The notes below the pieces were generated by a model. It did not search any database, was not told the origin of the DNA, and was given only the letters and a program-made list of their open reading frames with translations. From Eriocheir sinensis (lineage: Eukaryota; Arthropoda; Malacostraca; Decapoda; Varunidae), in the NCBI RefSeq assembly GCF_024679095.1, contig NC_066512.1:14927538-14991537 (forward strand): a stretch of 64,000 bases of DNA. Direction: 5' to 3'. Within the stretch, counting starts at the first letter, position 1. Every line of letters begins with the position of its first letter. Position numbers and translations under genes: made by a program. Shown piece by piece: positions 1 through 11,459 of the stretch.

Positions 1-19
1 AGAGAGAGAGAGAGAGAGA
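1..19. repeat. (AG)n microsatellite at window edge
   Basis: A pure AG dinucleotide tract is cut by the window start, so its true length is unknown. Confidence 0.95.
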
Positions 20-93
20 TTCGCATAAAAAATGGTAACGGAATGCAAAATAACAAATTTTATAAGACTTGGTGCAGGACGAATTGACAGAGA

Positions 94-262
94 ATGGAGG
101 AAGAGGAGGAGGAGGAAGAGGAGGAGGAGGAGGAGGAGGAGGAGGAGGAGGAGGAGGAGGAGGAGAAGGAGGAGGAGGAGGAGGAGGAGGAGGAAGAGGA
201 GAAAGAGGAGGAGGAGGAGAAAGAGGAGGAGGAGGAGAAGGAAAAGGAGGAGAAGGAGCAGA
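94..262. repeat. (GGA)n imperfect microsatellite
   Basis: About 170 bases of GGA/GAA triplets with scattered interruptions. The long Arg, Gly or Glu open frames across it are translated repeat, not genes. Confidence 0.95.
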
Positions 263-395
263 TGGAATCTGAAGGCAGACGCTCTATACCACATCACGAA
301 GTAAAGCTTTATTTTCGATTAAGATAAAGTTGTAACTTGTGACATAAAATGTCTGTTCGGTGGAGACGACGGAAGGCGACGGCGGAAGGAGCCAG

Positions 396-434
396 GAGGA
401 GCTAGGAGGAGGAGGAGGAGGAGGAGGAGGAGGA
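396..434. repeat. (AGG)n microsatellite
   Basis: A short AGG tract about 130 bases beyond the 3' tail of CR1-like copy A. The sequence between the tract and the tail (435-567) has no recognisable feature. Confidence 0.9.
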
Positions 435-2401
435 GAATGACGAAGAGGTAAAAAGAAGGCGGAGGAGTGGACGACAGAGATAACAGATTAACGTATTGGC
501 CGATAAGGTGACCACTCGCGGACGGATGAAGGGGGCAGACAGACGAACGGTAAAAGGGAAGGAGGACACATGGAAACATGGAAATGCAGGCAACACAAAG
601 CCTATTGGCTCATTACGAGGTTGCCCGCTTTGGTGATTTTATCTGCTCGACAGCCACTTGGGGCCTGGGGAGCAGATGAAAGCACCTCGGTATTCAGCTT
701 ACTCCTGACGCAACGAAATGACGGTCGATTCGATTTTTAAAAGAGTTGATGGTATTCGCATTTACTACTTCTGAGGGAAGATTGTTCCAGTGGCGGATGA
801 CTCGGTTTGAAAAGAAATGCCTTCCAATGTCTGTGTTACATCGACTCGACTGAATGGGTAAACCGTTATTTCTAGTTCTTGAGTTGCTTTGCAGTTCAAA
901 GAGTTTGGAGTAATCGACGTTATTGAACTTTTTCAGGTACTTGAAAACTTGCATCATATCCCCTCGTAGGCGTCTTTTCGCCAGGGTAAAGAGATTGAGT
1001 CGCTTGAGTCGTTTTTCGTACGGTTCATTAAGGTTGGAATCATTTTTGTGGAGCGTCGTTGAATTATTTCCAGTAAATCAATGTCCTTTCAGTAATTAGG
1101 AGACCAGAACTGTACTGCATACTCGAGATGCGGTCTTACCATGGCATTATACAAGGATAGCATCATGTCTGGCGTTTTACACTCGAAGTTCCTCGCTATG
1201 GACCCGAGCATAGTGTTGGCTTTGTTATTTGCTTTTTTTTACAGTGATTCGCGTGTTTCAGGTCACTGCTGATAGTGATCCCTAGGTCCTTTTCCTCCTG
1301 CATCGCCTGCAGAGGCTTCCCATTCATGATGTATGTGTGGTTACTATTTCTGGATCCAATGTGCATGACTTTGCACTTGTCAACATTAAAGGGCATTTGC
1401 CATTTTTCCGACCATTGAATAATGTGATTGAGATCTTTCTAAATGATTTCGCAGTCGGTCTTTGTGAGGGCCTTTCCACCCACCTTGGTGTCATCAGCAA
1501 AGTTCGATATTGTGGATTTCAGTCCTGATTCTAGGTCGTTGATATATATGATAAAGAGAATGGATCCCAGCACTGACACTTGAGGCACTCCACTAGTGAT
1601 TGGAAGCCACTCGTTAGTTTGTCCGTTGAGTAGAACTCGGTGTTTTCCGTCGGTAAGCCAATCTCTTATCCAGGCGATCAAATTGGTTCCATGCCCGCCG
1701 AGTGCAGTTTCTTAAGGAGTCGCTTGTGCAATACCTTGTCGAAGGCTTTCTGAAAGTCCAGGTATATAACATCACTGGGGATATGGTCATCCCAATTCTT
1801 ATATATACCTTGGAAGAAGTCTAATACATTCGTTAAGCAGGAGCACTTGCTTCTGAAGCCATGCTGGGTGTCAGAGATTATATTATGACAAGTTTGTCTC
1901 TAATAATCTTCTCGAGTATTTTTCCTGCCACTTCTCTCCTTTTTTGAAAATCGGTGTTACGCGAGCCATCTTCCAGTCTTCTAGGACCTTGTTCAGTTGT
2001 ACTGACCGGTTAAATATGTTAGTGAGTGGCTGAAGTATTTGCTGTTTAAGCTCTTTTAATAACCGCGGGTACAAGTTGTCGGGTCCCGTTGACTTGTTCG
2101 TGTCGAGTTTGTCCAAGTACTTTTTCACTTCTTGGTCACATTTTGAATCAATTTCCACTCGGCGGGTCAGGGCCCTCGGGAATGGTTTCGATGTCCTCGA
2201 CTGTGAATACGGATGCGAAGTTACTGTTGAGGATTCTGGCCATGTGTTTACTGTCCTGGGTTACAGATCTCGTCTCCTCTGTCAGGGGACCAATATTGGA
2301 TTTTACTTTCTTTTTCGATCTGATATATGTGAAGATTTTTTTTTGTTAGTCTTGATTTCGCGCGCTATTTGTTTTTCATAGTTGCGTTTACTACTCCGAA
2401 T

Positions 2402-2737
2402 AAAGGATGATTCACATTATACGTAAAGTCACCGGCACGGAACGTACCGTTCCGGACCGACAAAATATTCTTCGACGGGAAACACGTTGTTGTATTCACA
2501 CAGCTACGGACCTGCACGTCTCCCGCACGGACCGTCACCAGCAGCTGCCGGTCAGGATTGTTGGTGAGATTATTTTGCAGGTCCGCGCCGGTACGGCCCA
2601 GTCCAGAGCCTGTCAGTGTTGGATAGTGTGAACACGCTTCCGTCACCGACCGGCAACAGCACAGCAGACAGGCGTGGCCTCGGGGAGCGTGGCACCTCAT
2701 ATTCTCTCTCTCTCTCTCTCTCTCTTTCTCTTTCTCT

Positions 2738-2820
<83 letters not shown>

Positions 2821-3212
2821 CCAGAAATATTGATGGAATTTTTGGCTTATCGTTCAGCAGTTCTTTATATATGGTGTCACACATTCTTCTTCTGTTTTCC
2901 TTTTCTTTAAAGATTTGTATACCCAAAGTCTTTTGTTTTATCTTTTCGAGTCTTTCATTTTTCTCTTCTAGAAGAAGTGCTATTACGGCTAGGTCATTGA
3001 CAGCAACATTCGTAAACATGATTACCCCAGCTGCGATATTTCCAGGATGAAAGACAGGATCGAGCTGCTACCAAACGGTGTGAGCAGGTCCCGTGCAGTC
3101 CGGGCCGTATACGTGCTGGTGTAGTGTGAATACACATGCTGTTGCCGGCCCGTGAAGGTGCGGTACGGTACGGTCACGCCCCGTAAACGTGCTGGTGTAG
3201 TGTGAATCAGCC
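2402..3212. mobile_element. Harbinger-like non-autonomous DNA transposon inside copy A
   Basis: The ends form terminal inverted repeats: left AGGATGATTCACATTATAC and, read from the other strand, right AGGCTGATTCACACTACAC (16 of 19 identical). A TAA trinucleotide borders both ends, which matches the TWA target duplication of the PIF/Harbinger superfamily. Removing the element and one TAA restores continuous alignment between copy A and copy B in the endonuclease-RT linker. The inside is GC-rich with short palindromes, carries a direct repeat of CGTGCTGGTGTAGTGTGAAT near the right end (3113 and 3189), and hosts a long (TC)n tract. No transposase frame is visible. The superfamily rests on TIR and TSD alone. 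Confidence 0.75.
2703..2818. repeat. (TC)n microsatellite with TTTC variants
   Basis: About 115 bases of TC repeat, including a short run of CTTTCT units, inside the Harbinger-like element. Confidence 0.95.
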
Positions 3213-4289
3213 TTAAGGGTGCGACAAGCCCTGACGCTGTTGTGGTACTGTGTACGGGCTTCGGCCGTGTCATTCTCTTTCATTAGGTTAATATTCCTTT
3301 TTTTTTTTTAGGTTTACTGCCCTTTTTATTTCTCTGGTCATCCACGGTGAATCTACGGCACCATTTACTCGCCTGGATTTTGTAGGCACTGTAGCTTCCT
3401 CTACCTCCAGAAGCTTATCTTTGAAGACGTACCACGCGTTGTCGATTGTATTGTCGGTGAGGTTAAGTTGGTCCCAGGTAGCAGGGGGAAGCAGGTCACG
3501 GGCTAAGTTGAAATTTGCTTTTTTTGTAATTTGGTATCACTGACGGATTATCTGCGAGTTTGTGACTTATGTTGACATTAAAACGGATTAAGTGGTGATC
3601 GCAACCATTAAGTTTCTCACCAACTTCACAGTCGCGAATGAGGTCAGGGTCGCTTACTAATACCAGCAGATTGTTTTCTCATGTCGGCTGAGTTACAACT
3701 TGAGTGAGGAACGAATCCTCCACCTTTTCTAAAAGCCTGTTACCCTCTTGGTCTCCAGTCAACAGTCCCCAATCAATGTTAGGGCAATTAAGGTCCCCAA
3801 TTATTATTGCTTCCTTGCTTTGTGCTAGAGAGTGAATCTCTTCGTATACGGCAGTGTCGTCGGCTGCCTGTATACGGTTACAGGTGTTAGTTTCTTATTA
3901 TTTGTGGTTATTTCCACATAGACGTAATCTATTTCTCTGCGTCATGTTTGTCTATTTTTATGGCAGGGAGTTTACTTTTTACGTAGCAAACTACTACTCC
4001 TCCTTTCTTGTGCTTTCGACTTTTGTAGAAGCTTTCGTACCCAGGGAATGACAGTTCGGATATTAGATGTGCAGAGTTGGCCCCAGTCTCTGTGATGGCT
4101 ACCACGTCTGGTTTCTCTGTTGTAATATACGCCCTAATTTCGTCCTTTTTGGTTATTAAACTATGTGCATTTGTGTACAAAACAGAAATGTGACTCCTGT
4201 TTTGGGCGCAACGAGTTGTATCAGTTCGCTTGTCGGAGGCGTGGTTAGTTACACAGTTTATTGTAAGCCGCACCGACGCTACGGGTTGG

Positions 4290-4592
4290 TTGATCAAGGG
4301 CTGCCTTTGTCCCGCCCTCGCCTGCAGTTTTTTGAAAGGCTTTTCAAAAGGCTTTCAATTGCCTCGTCCAGAAGCCTCCCGAAACGCGCCGAACCAACCA
4401 GTCTGGGCGCTCAATGAAGTGATGCCAGGCGTTTGTGAACGCTAAGCCTTCATCGTCACAAATTTCCTTCAGACTAGTGTTGATGTTGCATGCTTTGCTG
4501 TTGAAACCGGCGAATGCGCCGATTCTAGGTAGAATTCCAGAGACAATGATGTGAGGGGACTTTGTCTTGTAAAGCCGAATAACTTGGCGGTA
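4290..4592 (-). pseudogene. CR1-like ORF1 remnant, SGNH-like C-terminal part (copy A)
   Basis: On the minus strand the translation resembles the SGNH/esterase-like ORF1 of copies B and C (an ISGILPRIGAFAGF-like stretch followed by the N-rich helix), but with stops. Only the C-terminal half survives. The GDS serine block lies beyond the 5' truncation. Confidence 0.6.
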
Positions 4593-4601
4593 GGACGGAT
4601 G

Positions 4602-4840
4602 AGGAGGAAGAGGAGGAGGAGGAGGAGGAGGAGGAGATTTAATTTACCGAAAGGGACGACTCAGGGTAAGGAAAAAGGTTAGCGAAGCAGAAGAAAAGGT
4701 ACTGTGATATGACCTTTTATTTCATTGTTTCAGCAAAGAGATGGGACGGAGGAGGAGGAGAGGAGGAGGAAGAGAAGGAGAAGGAGAAAGAGGAGGAGGA
4801 GGAGGAGGAGGAGGAGGCGGAAAGGAAGGAAGAGGAGGAA
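4602..4840. repeat. Two (GGA)n tracts upstream of copy A
   Basis: AGG triplets at 4602-4635 directly abut the truncated 5' end of copy A. A second imperfect tract occupies 4746-4840. Confidence 0.9.
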
Positions 4841-4994
4841 GATAGGCTGTAAAAGGGAGAACACAAAGAGAGGGAAAGGCGGGATGATAAAGAAGACAAC
4901 AGCTGATATTTTGGCTATGATGTCAAAAAAAATGAGAATATATAATTAATGGAAAAAATATATACATTCTACACTTTCTCTTCAGTGTTTTTGT

Positions 4995-5001
<7 letters not shown>

Positions 5002-5046
<45 letters not shown>

Positions 5047-5190
5047 CGTGTGAGTCCGGTATGTGAGTCAACTTCCTCGACCAAGGTGTAAGATGGATCC
5101 TGGTTGAGTTGGCATCATACCTTACGGCTCTCTACTCTCATCTTATCTCAACGCACCCACCCCGTTCTCTCTCTCTCTCTCTCTCTCTCT
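5002..5190. repeat. (GA)n and (TC)n microsatellites
   Basis: GA tract at about 5002-5044 and TC tract at 5166-5190. The DNA from 5190 to 5836 shows no supported gene: GA-rich around 5390-5520, CAC-rich around 5570-5660. Confidence 0.9.
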
Positions 5191-5834
5191 TCGTGTTCTC
5201 CTTGCAGCCCAAAGCCACGTCACGTATTCTTGTCTTTTCATCCTTCCTTCCCCACCTCCTTTACTCCTTCCCTCCGGACCTCTCGAGGGGTGAGTAACCA
5301 TCGCTTATCCGTCACTCTTTCCGCCAATTAAGATTGTTTCCCTAAAGTTTCCTCCTCTCCGCTGGTGGTTGGCATAATTAAAGGAAGATGAGGAGGAACA
5401 GCAGAGGATGAAGATCAGAACGAGGTGGAAGACGGAGAGGAGTAAAGAAGAAAATAGTACTGAGAGAGAAGAGGAGAGAAGAAAAGAGGAGGGTAGAGGA
5501 GAGGAGGAGAGGAAGACGTAAATTTCGGTCAGCCATAACTCAACACAGACCCCACGGCTCCACCAGGATAGGCTATGCACCACCACCGCCACCAGCAACA
5601 ACGACAAAAATAACAGCAACAAAAACAATAATACATGACCACCACTACAACAGCACCCAGCACAAACAGCCAAAATCTGTCCCCCATGAAAATGTAAAAA
5701 GAAATCTTAAATTTAGAATGAAAATTTGCCAAAGCTAAGCAGAGGAAACAATAAAATCGAACGGCACGAAAAAAACAACTCATTCTAAACGCCGCCACCA
5801 CCATGAGTTGATGTGGCAATTGTCCCTTTACGAG

Positions 5835-5836
<2 letters not shown>

Positions 5837-5876
<40 letters not shown>
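5837..5876. repeat. (GT)n microsatellite
   Basis: A 40-base GT tract directly abutting the 3' end of LINE fragment F4. Confidence 0.95.
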
Positions 5877-5879
<3 letters not shown>

Positions 5880-6093
5880 AGTAACGGAGGCAGCTCAAGG
5901 GAATACATAGGAATACATAGGGAGAACAGACACCAGAAGAACTGTCGGTCTATGGCAAAATACAAAAGCCCGCTATACGCTGCTCCAGCATAAGAAAAAA
6001 GAGCGAGAGGCCAAAAAGTGAGGTCAAGTCCGGAAGCTGATTTAGCGAGATAGGAGATATGAAGTTTCCAGTTTAATCTCATCATCTGTGCTT
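5877..6093 (-). mobile_element. Short LINE family F fragment (copy F4)
   Basis: The first bases (ACAG...GGCAGCTCAAGG) and the phrase AAAAGCCCGCTA match the 3' end of family F copies at 45533 and 54011. The other end (GATATGAAGTTTCCAGTTTA) matches the RT C-terminal region at about 54630; on the minus strand it reads LNWKLHIS..LAKSASG. Most of the sequence between is missing, so this is a 5'-truncated, internally deleted copy of about 217 bases. Confidence 0.7.
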
Positions 6094-6927
<834 letters not shown>

Positions 6928-7030
6928 GCCGGCGCATATGTTAACCTAGGTAGATGCGTTTAGTTGGTGAAAATTGCGTATAATAACATAAAATTACGGT
7001 TATGAACCATCATGGGAGCGCGCGAGCGAG

Positions 7031-7115
<85 letters not shown>
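7031..7115. repeat. (CA)n tract, left flank of a SINE
   Basis: 85 bases of CA, preceded by a GCGCGAGC-rich stretch and directly followed by the tRNA-like head of the SINE. Confidence 0.95.
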
Positions 7116-7117
<2 letters not shown>

Positions 7118-7368
7118 CTCGCTCCGATTCCTCAGTGGATTAAGGCTCTGCCCTACCAGGCTTCGCGGTCTGGCAGGCTGAGGTTCGAGTCCCGCTCATG
7201 CAGAGATCATTTCGTTAATAAGGAGCGGTTACTGTCCCCCTTTGAGTAAAAAGGATGGGATGTTTGGTATGTGAAGGCCTCAGCGATCGACTATAATAAG
7301 CTTGCGCTAATCGGGAGGTACTTCCTGGCGATATAGAGTTCAGCTTGTGATCAAGACGTCGTGAATTG

Positions 7369-7370
<2 letters not shown>
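7116..7370 (+). mobile_element. tRNA-derived SINE, family alpha, copy 1
   Basis: The head has an A-box-like CCTCAGTGGATTAAGG and a perfect B box, GGTTCGAGTCC, spaced as in tRNA-derived RNA polymerase III promoters. The body (GGAGCGGTTACTGTCCCCC, CGATCGACTATAATAAGC) is shared with the copy at 45364. It lies exactly between two (CA)n tracts. It encodes no protein and would depend on a LINE for movement. Confidence 0.75.
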
Positions 7371-7632
<262 letters not shown>

Positions 7633-7689
7633 CAAACTCAACTTTTAAAATTATTAATCTCCTCCTCCTCCTCCTCCTCCTCTTCCCTT

Positions 7690-8442
7690 TCCTCCTCATC
7701 CTCTTTCTCCTCTTCCCTCGGTGTTATCGTTTGCCTCACTTCTCGTCTCATTACTCTCCAATCTTCTTCTTATTCGCACAACCGTATTAATTAATACACG
7801 CTCTGCATCACTCCCTCCCTCTCCTCGTCTTGCTCTGTTTATTCCACCCCTAAAGGCAACAGGTAAACTGGCGGCCCTCCAGCGCCTTCTTTGTTCCGCT
7901 AACGTAATTCACTATCACTCTTGAGCTGGATTACTTATTTATTTTTTTGTCTCTTTTTCTTACTTGGTTGCATTTGCGGTGTGCTCAGGTGTTTCCAGGT
8001 AGAGAGGGTTATCCAATACTACGTTTGTCTTTTATTTACAGTGTCATTTTTAAGTTATATGAAGTTACGCTTTGGTTCTCCTATTCTCCCTCCGTGTATA
8101 AACCTCCCTATAATACTTCCCCTTACCCCCTTCCTCTCCCTAGTGCGTCCCCCGGTGATACACACACAACACGAGTTCAACTTTGATTAAACCCAGTTGT
8201 GGCGTAGGTCACTGAGTTCCCGGGGAGGTGGTGGTGGTGGTGATGGTGGTGGTGCTGGTGGTGTATATGTTGGGGGGGGGAGGGGAACAGTGCTGCAGGA
8301 GTCATGGCAGAGTTTGGGGCAAGGCAACTGAATGTCTGTCATGTTTCCTTTCTTGATGACAACCTGTTCACATCTCTGAAATGCGGTGCAGGTGACGGCA
8401 GCTCCTGATGATTATTTTATGAACGTGAAGACCCACACATAA

Positions 8443-8450
<8 letters not shown>
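7690..8450. other. No gene seen
   Basis: Mixed DNA with a (GGT)n-like patch at 8227-8264 and a G run at about 8270. Open frames show no recognisable domain. Confidence 0.5.
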
Positions 8451-8488
<38 letters not shown>

Positions 8489-8766
8489 CATCCGACAATT
8501 CGTCTGATAAATTACCTCTGAGTGACCTTTGTGTTGATAAAAATCATGCTGAACTACATGTGACTACAGAAATATATTAGTGGATATATTATATGTGGAT
8601 GAATAAACAAATATTTGACAAAATACCGCCACGCATGAATCATTTTCGCAACGTAACTGTTATTAGCACACTCCAGCAGACGCGGCAGTGAATACATGAA
8701 ACAATGAAAAGTTGAGGTTCAGAGTCCACGAGTGTGGGAGGAACGGAAGGGGCCGAGTGCCACTCC

Positions 8767-8812
<46 letters not shown>
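8451..8812. repeat. (CA)n microsatellites
   Basis: CA tracts at 8451-8486 and 8770-8811, with unremarkable AT-rich sequence between. Confidence 0.9.
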
Positions 8813-8814
<2 letters not shown>

Positions 8815-9132
8815 GGTCCAGGCGTTCAGGGCAACAGAGGAAAGGAAGACATGAAGGACACTCTCTCTCACCCCTTCGTCCTGAACGTCTGCTTCGCACA
8901 ATATTCTCGACCTTCACCTTCACCAGCATACACCCGGGGGAGCGTCGCTTCACTCACTCGCCCTCCATACTCACGGCGGTCCTCCCGAGCGAGCTTCCAT
9001 GCAGTTACCCCGTCCATCCCAAGTCCCTTCCGGCAGGATCAGCTAACTTGCCTGTGAGCAGGATTCATGTCCGGAAGACGCACCACATGCTCATATAGCC
9101 GAAGTTGGCGTTCACGGACTGATGGGGCCTTC

Positions 9133-9315
9133 GCCGACTCTGGACTACGACAACCCAGCAACTCTTAGGGCCCCTTCGCATGCACTGTGCCGGCTCAGCA
9201 TCAGGCGATTGTTTCTAGACCTCTTTCCAACCTTGTGCGACCTTTTCGCATCAACATTTCACACCCAAGACCTCGTGTACACTGAGTCGCTGGGTTGTCG
9301 TGGCCTAGAGTCGGC
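9133..9315. repeat. Imperfect inverted repeat, 32-base arms
   Basis: The left arm (9133-9164) and the reverse complement of the right arm (9284-9315) match at 28 of 32 positions, sharing ACGACAACCCAGC. The 119-base loop holds no gene. It may be the ends of a small DNA element, but no target duplication is evident. Confidence 0.6.
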
Positions 9316-9319
9316 ACAC

Positions 9320-10405
9320 TGTGAACTAGGCTGGCAACAGACCTCGATTCAGTTTCTCGTAGTCCCTGGTTCGACACTAAGCCATTCCAGCGATATCCCA
9401 TGATTCCGCGAAGGCACTTTGCACCAGGGGCATCGATACGCCTCTCCAAGTCACTGTTCAGTGTCGACTTCTCACAGCCAGGTCGACGCGGACCATTATA
9501 GATAAAACATAAAACAACTTACAACGCGGCGTTACGGACGCAACACTTTACTGGTGTCGCCGTTGTTTTCGCTGCTGCTTTGTTTGCTGGCTACACTGTT
9601 GGGTATTTGCTTACCATATTTTTCTATTCATATTGTAGGTTTAGAGGTCGAATCATGTTTCCACTTTAGTCCCTGACGCTGTTATTGCTGTCAACTTTTC
9701 TTCTTTCCTAATATAATTATTAATATACTGTTGTCCCCTGCTAACGCTGGCGTTGGTATTACTGCTGGTGCAGGTGGTGTTTTGGTTTTCCCTGATGTTC
9801 GTCGTAACCTTTCTATCAATAATCACACCTATTTTCCTTCTAGTGAGACGGCACGTTTGAAAGAGAGCCGGGCGGGACGAAGAAAATGACGGGGGTGAAG
9901 CGAAACTGGCTCCTGTGAACGGGCGCGGCAGCACTAGACGTGGATATAGCAGGGAAGACGGGAAGAGGAGTAATGGAGGAAAAATTTGAGATGGATACTT
10001 AGAGGTTGAACGAGGCGGACGTGACGGGAGTATACGATAAACAAGGCTAGTAAACACCATGGAAGAAAAGACAAAAAAGGTTACGGAGAAGGCTGGAAGT
10101 AAGGCTGCGTGGCTGGGGCAAGACGTGGCTGATGGCGTAACATTCCGAACGAAACAGACATAAGTAAGGAGGATAAACAGAAGACAACAAAAAAAGAACA
10201 GAGCGAAGTGAGTAAATGAAGAGCTGGATGGAGGGAAAGAGATGGATGGCGTAAGAAGGAGGAACGGAGGAAAGATACAAAAGAAGAGAGTAAAATGCTG
10301 TTTTTAGTACCTCGATTTTTGTGGTTGCTGGAAATAGAAGAGACTTAAAAGAAAAAAAGGAAGGGGCGGCGTCGAGAATCTGGTGGCCGTTTGATGGGCG
10401 GAGGA
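9320..10405. other. No gene seen
   Basis: Mixed sequence without recognisable coding domains or element ends. The longer minus-strand frame around 10047-10787 is mostly translated purine-rich DNA and minisatellite. Confidence 0.5.
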
Positions 10406-10506
10406 TGCCGGCAAGGAGGGAGGCAGGCGAGGAGGGCGGCAGGCAGGCGAGGAGGGAGGCAGGCAGGCGAGGAGGGAGGCAGGCAGGCGAGGAGGGAGGC
10501 AGGAGA
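10406..10506. repeat. 20-bp GC-rich minisatellite
   Basis: About four tandem copies of a 20-base unit containing GGCAGGCAGGCGAGGAGGGA, with small variations. Confidence 0.85.
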
Positions 10507-11322
10507 GGTTCGTTGGGTGAAAATGTTATTGGCTCACGGGGTCTTCTCGAGGTGGGAATCGGCTGCAGCAACACGGCGGAGAGGAGCGTAAAGATCTTTA
10601 GATATTCAGCCTGGTGAAGGGCCGACGATGAGAGTGCTGGAAGAGGAGGAGGAGGAGGAAACATGGATGTCAAGGTTCCAGTATCGAGTGCTGTAATCGG
10701 AAGGGATAACAAATGGTTAGACACCAGTTTATTTTCAAAAAAGTAGAAAACCCCAAAACAGGCCTCACAATCTGAAGTCTCAAACACGAAGGCTTCAGCA
10801 CGCCGGACTCAGCAATGACCCGTTGCACGGCTTCTTCCTCTTCTGGGCGTCTCGTCCTTTAAGGGGCAATGACGAGGCAGCACAGCTTCGTCCTTGAAGT
10901 AGGTGTAGACGTGATGGACGAAAGAGGCGCAGGAGGAGAAGGGGCGTCAGGTTCACAGCAGTAACGGGAGTCCAGGGCATGGAGAGGGGAGAGGTAAGGC
11001 ACCCAGAACGAGCCCACGGTAACTGAGTTAGCCCGAGTAAGAGCAGGGCTGGAGCTTTAGTAGAATCAAGTGTTCAGAGCGAGGTTCGTCCGCTATCTGA
11101 CGATAAAGGCGCTGGCGGTCACCAAGTCGCCTCCCATAGCGGGTTGAGAAGCCTCGGTGGTTCAGTCGACCGAGGCGTCGAACGGCTTCAGGCGAACGAA
11201 CAGCGGGAGTGAAGCAGGTGGTCCGCTGCGCCTCGGTAGTTGAACAGCTTCGAACGGCAAGATGCGGGCGGGCGGCGGGAGTGCCCCGGTCGTTCGCCTG
11301 CTAAGTTGGTAGTTGCCCTCAT
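10507..11322. other. No gene seen
   Basis: Moderately GC-rich DNA before copy B. A GGA patch at 10641-10661 is followed by AAACATGGA, resembling a degenerate CR1 tail junction, but nothing more is alignable. Confidence 0.45.
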
Positions 11323-11459
11323 AATGGACTAGCAGGCAGCAGAAAGCCTGTTGGCTCATTACTAGGTTGCCTGCTTTCAGTGATTTAATCAATCCGTTTG
11401 CCATAGGAGTGGCTTGCAGGGAAGGATTAAAGCACTTGTGCACCTACTCTTGGATACGT

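Larger units (their letters stand above)
694..4240 (-). pseudogene. CR1-like ORF2 pseudogene: endonuclease plus RT (copy A)
   Basis: ORF2 of CR1-type elements encodes an APE/EEP endonuclease followed by a reverse transcriptase that primes from nicked target DNA. Visible here, in element order: endonuclease N-terminus (about 4240-3930; NAHSL, ITETGA, the KKGGVVVCYV strand), degraded endonuclease C-terminus and linker (3930-3213), RT fingers (2158-1883; NKSTGPDNLYPRLLKELKQQ), RT palm (1681-1439; GVPQ-like, [10 protein letters not shown] and the FADDTK catalytic box), thumb (1396-1196) and C-terminus (957-694; FFSNRVIRHWNNLPSE). Stops, frameshifts and the inserted DNA element separate the pieces, so no functional protein is possible. 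Confidence 0.85.
568..4592 (-). mobile_element. CR1-like non-LTR retrotransposon, copy A (decayed)
   Basis: This minus-strand LINE copy reads 3' end (about 568) to 5' end (about 4592). The 3' tail carries two CATGGAAA octamers, as expected of CR1-type elements with short 3' tandem repeats. It is followed by a conserved terminal segment around 'AGCCTATTGGCTCATTACG', also seen in copies B, C and H. Remnants of RT, endonuclease and an SGNH-like ORF1 follow in order. A Harbinger-like element at 2402-3212 interrupts it. Homology to copy B stops at about 4592, inside ORF1, so the copy is 5'-truncated. It is clearly more diverged than B and C and has several frameshifts. Confidence 0.88.

Noticed and set aside
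32..327. Arg-, Gly- and Glu-rich small proteins
   Set aside because: All three plus frames are open only because the (GGA)n repeat lacks stops.
10047..10787. 246-codon minus frame as a gene
   Set aside because: It is Ser/Pro/Leu-rich, spans the 20-bp minisatellite, and has no recognisable motif or splice support.
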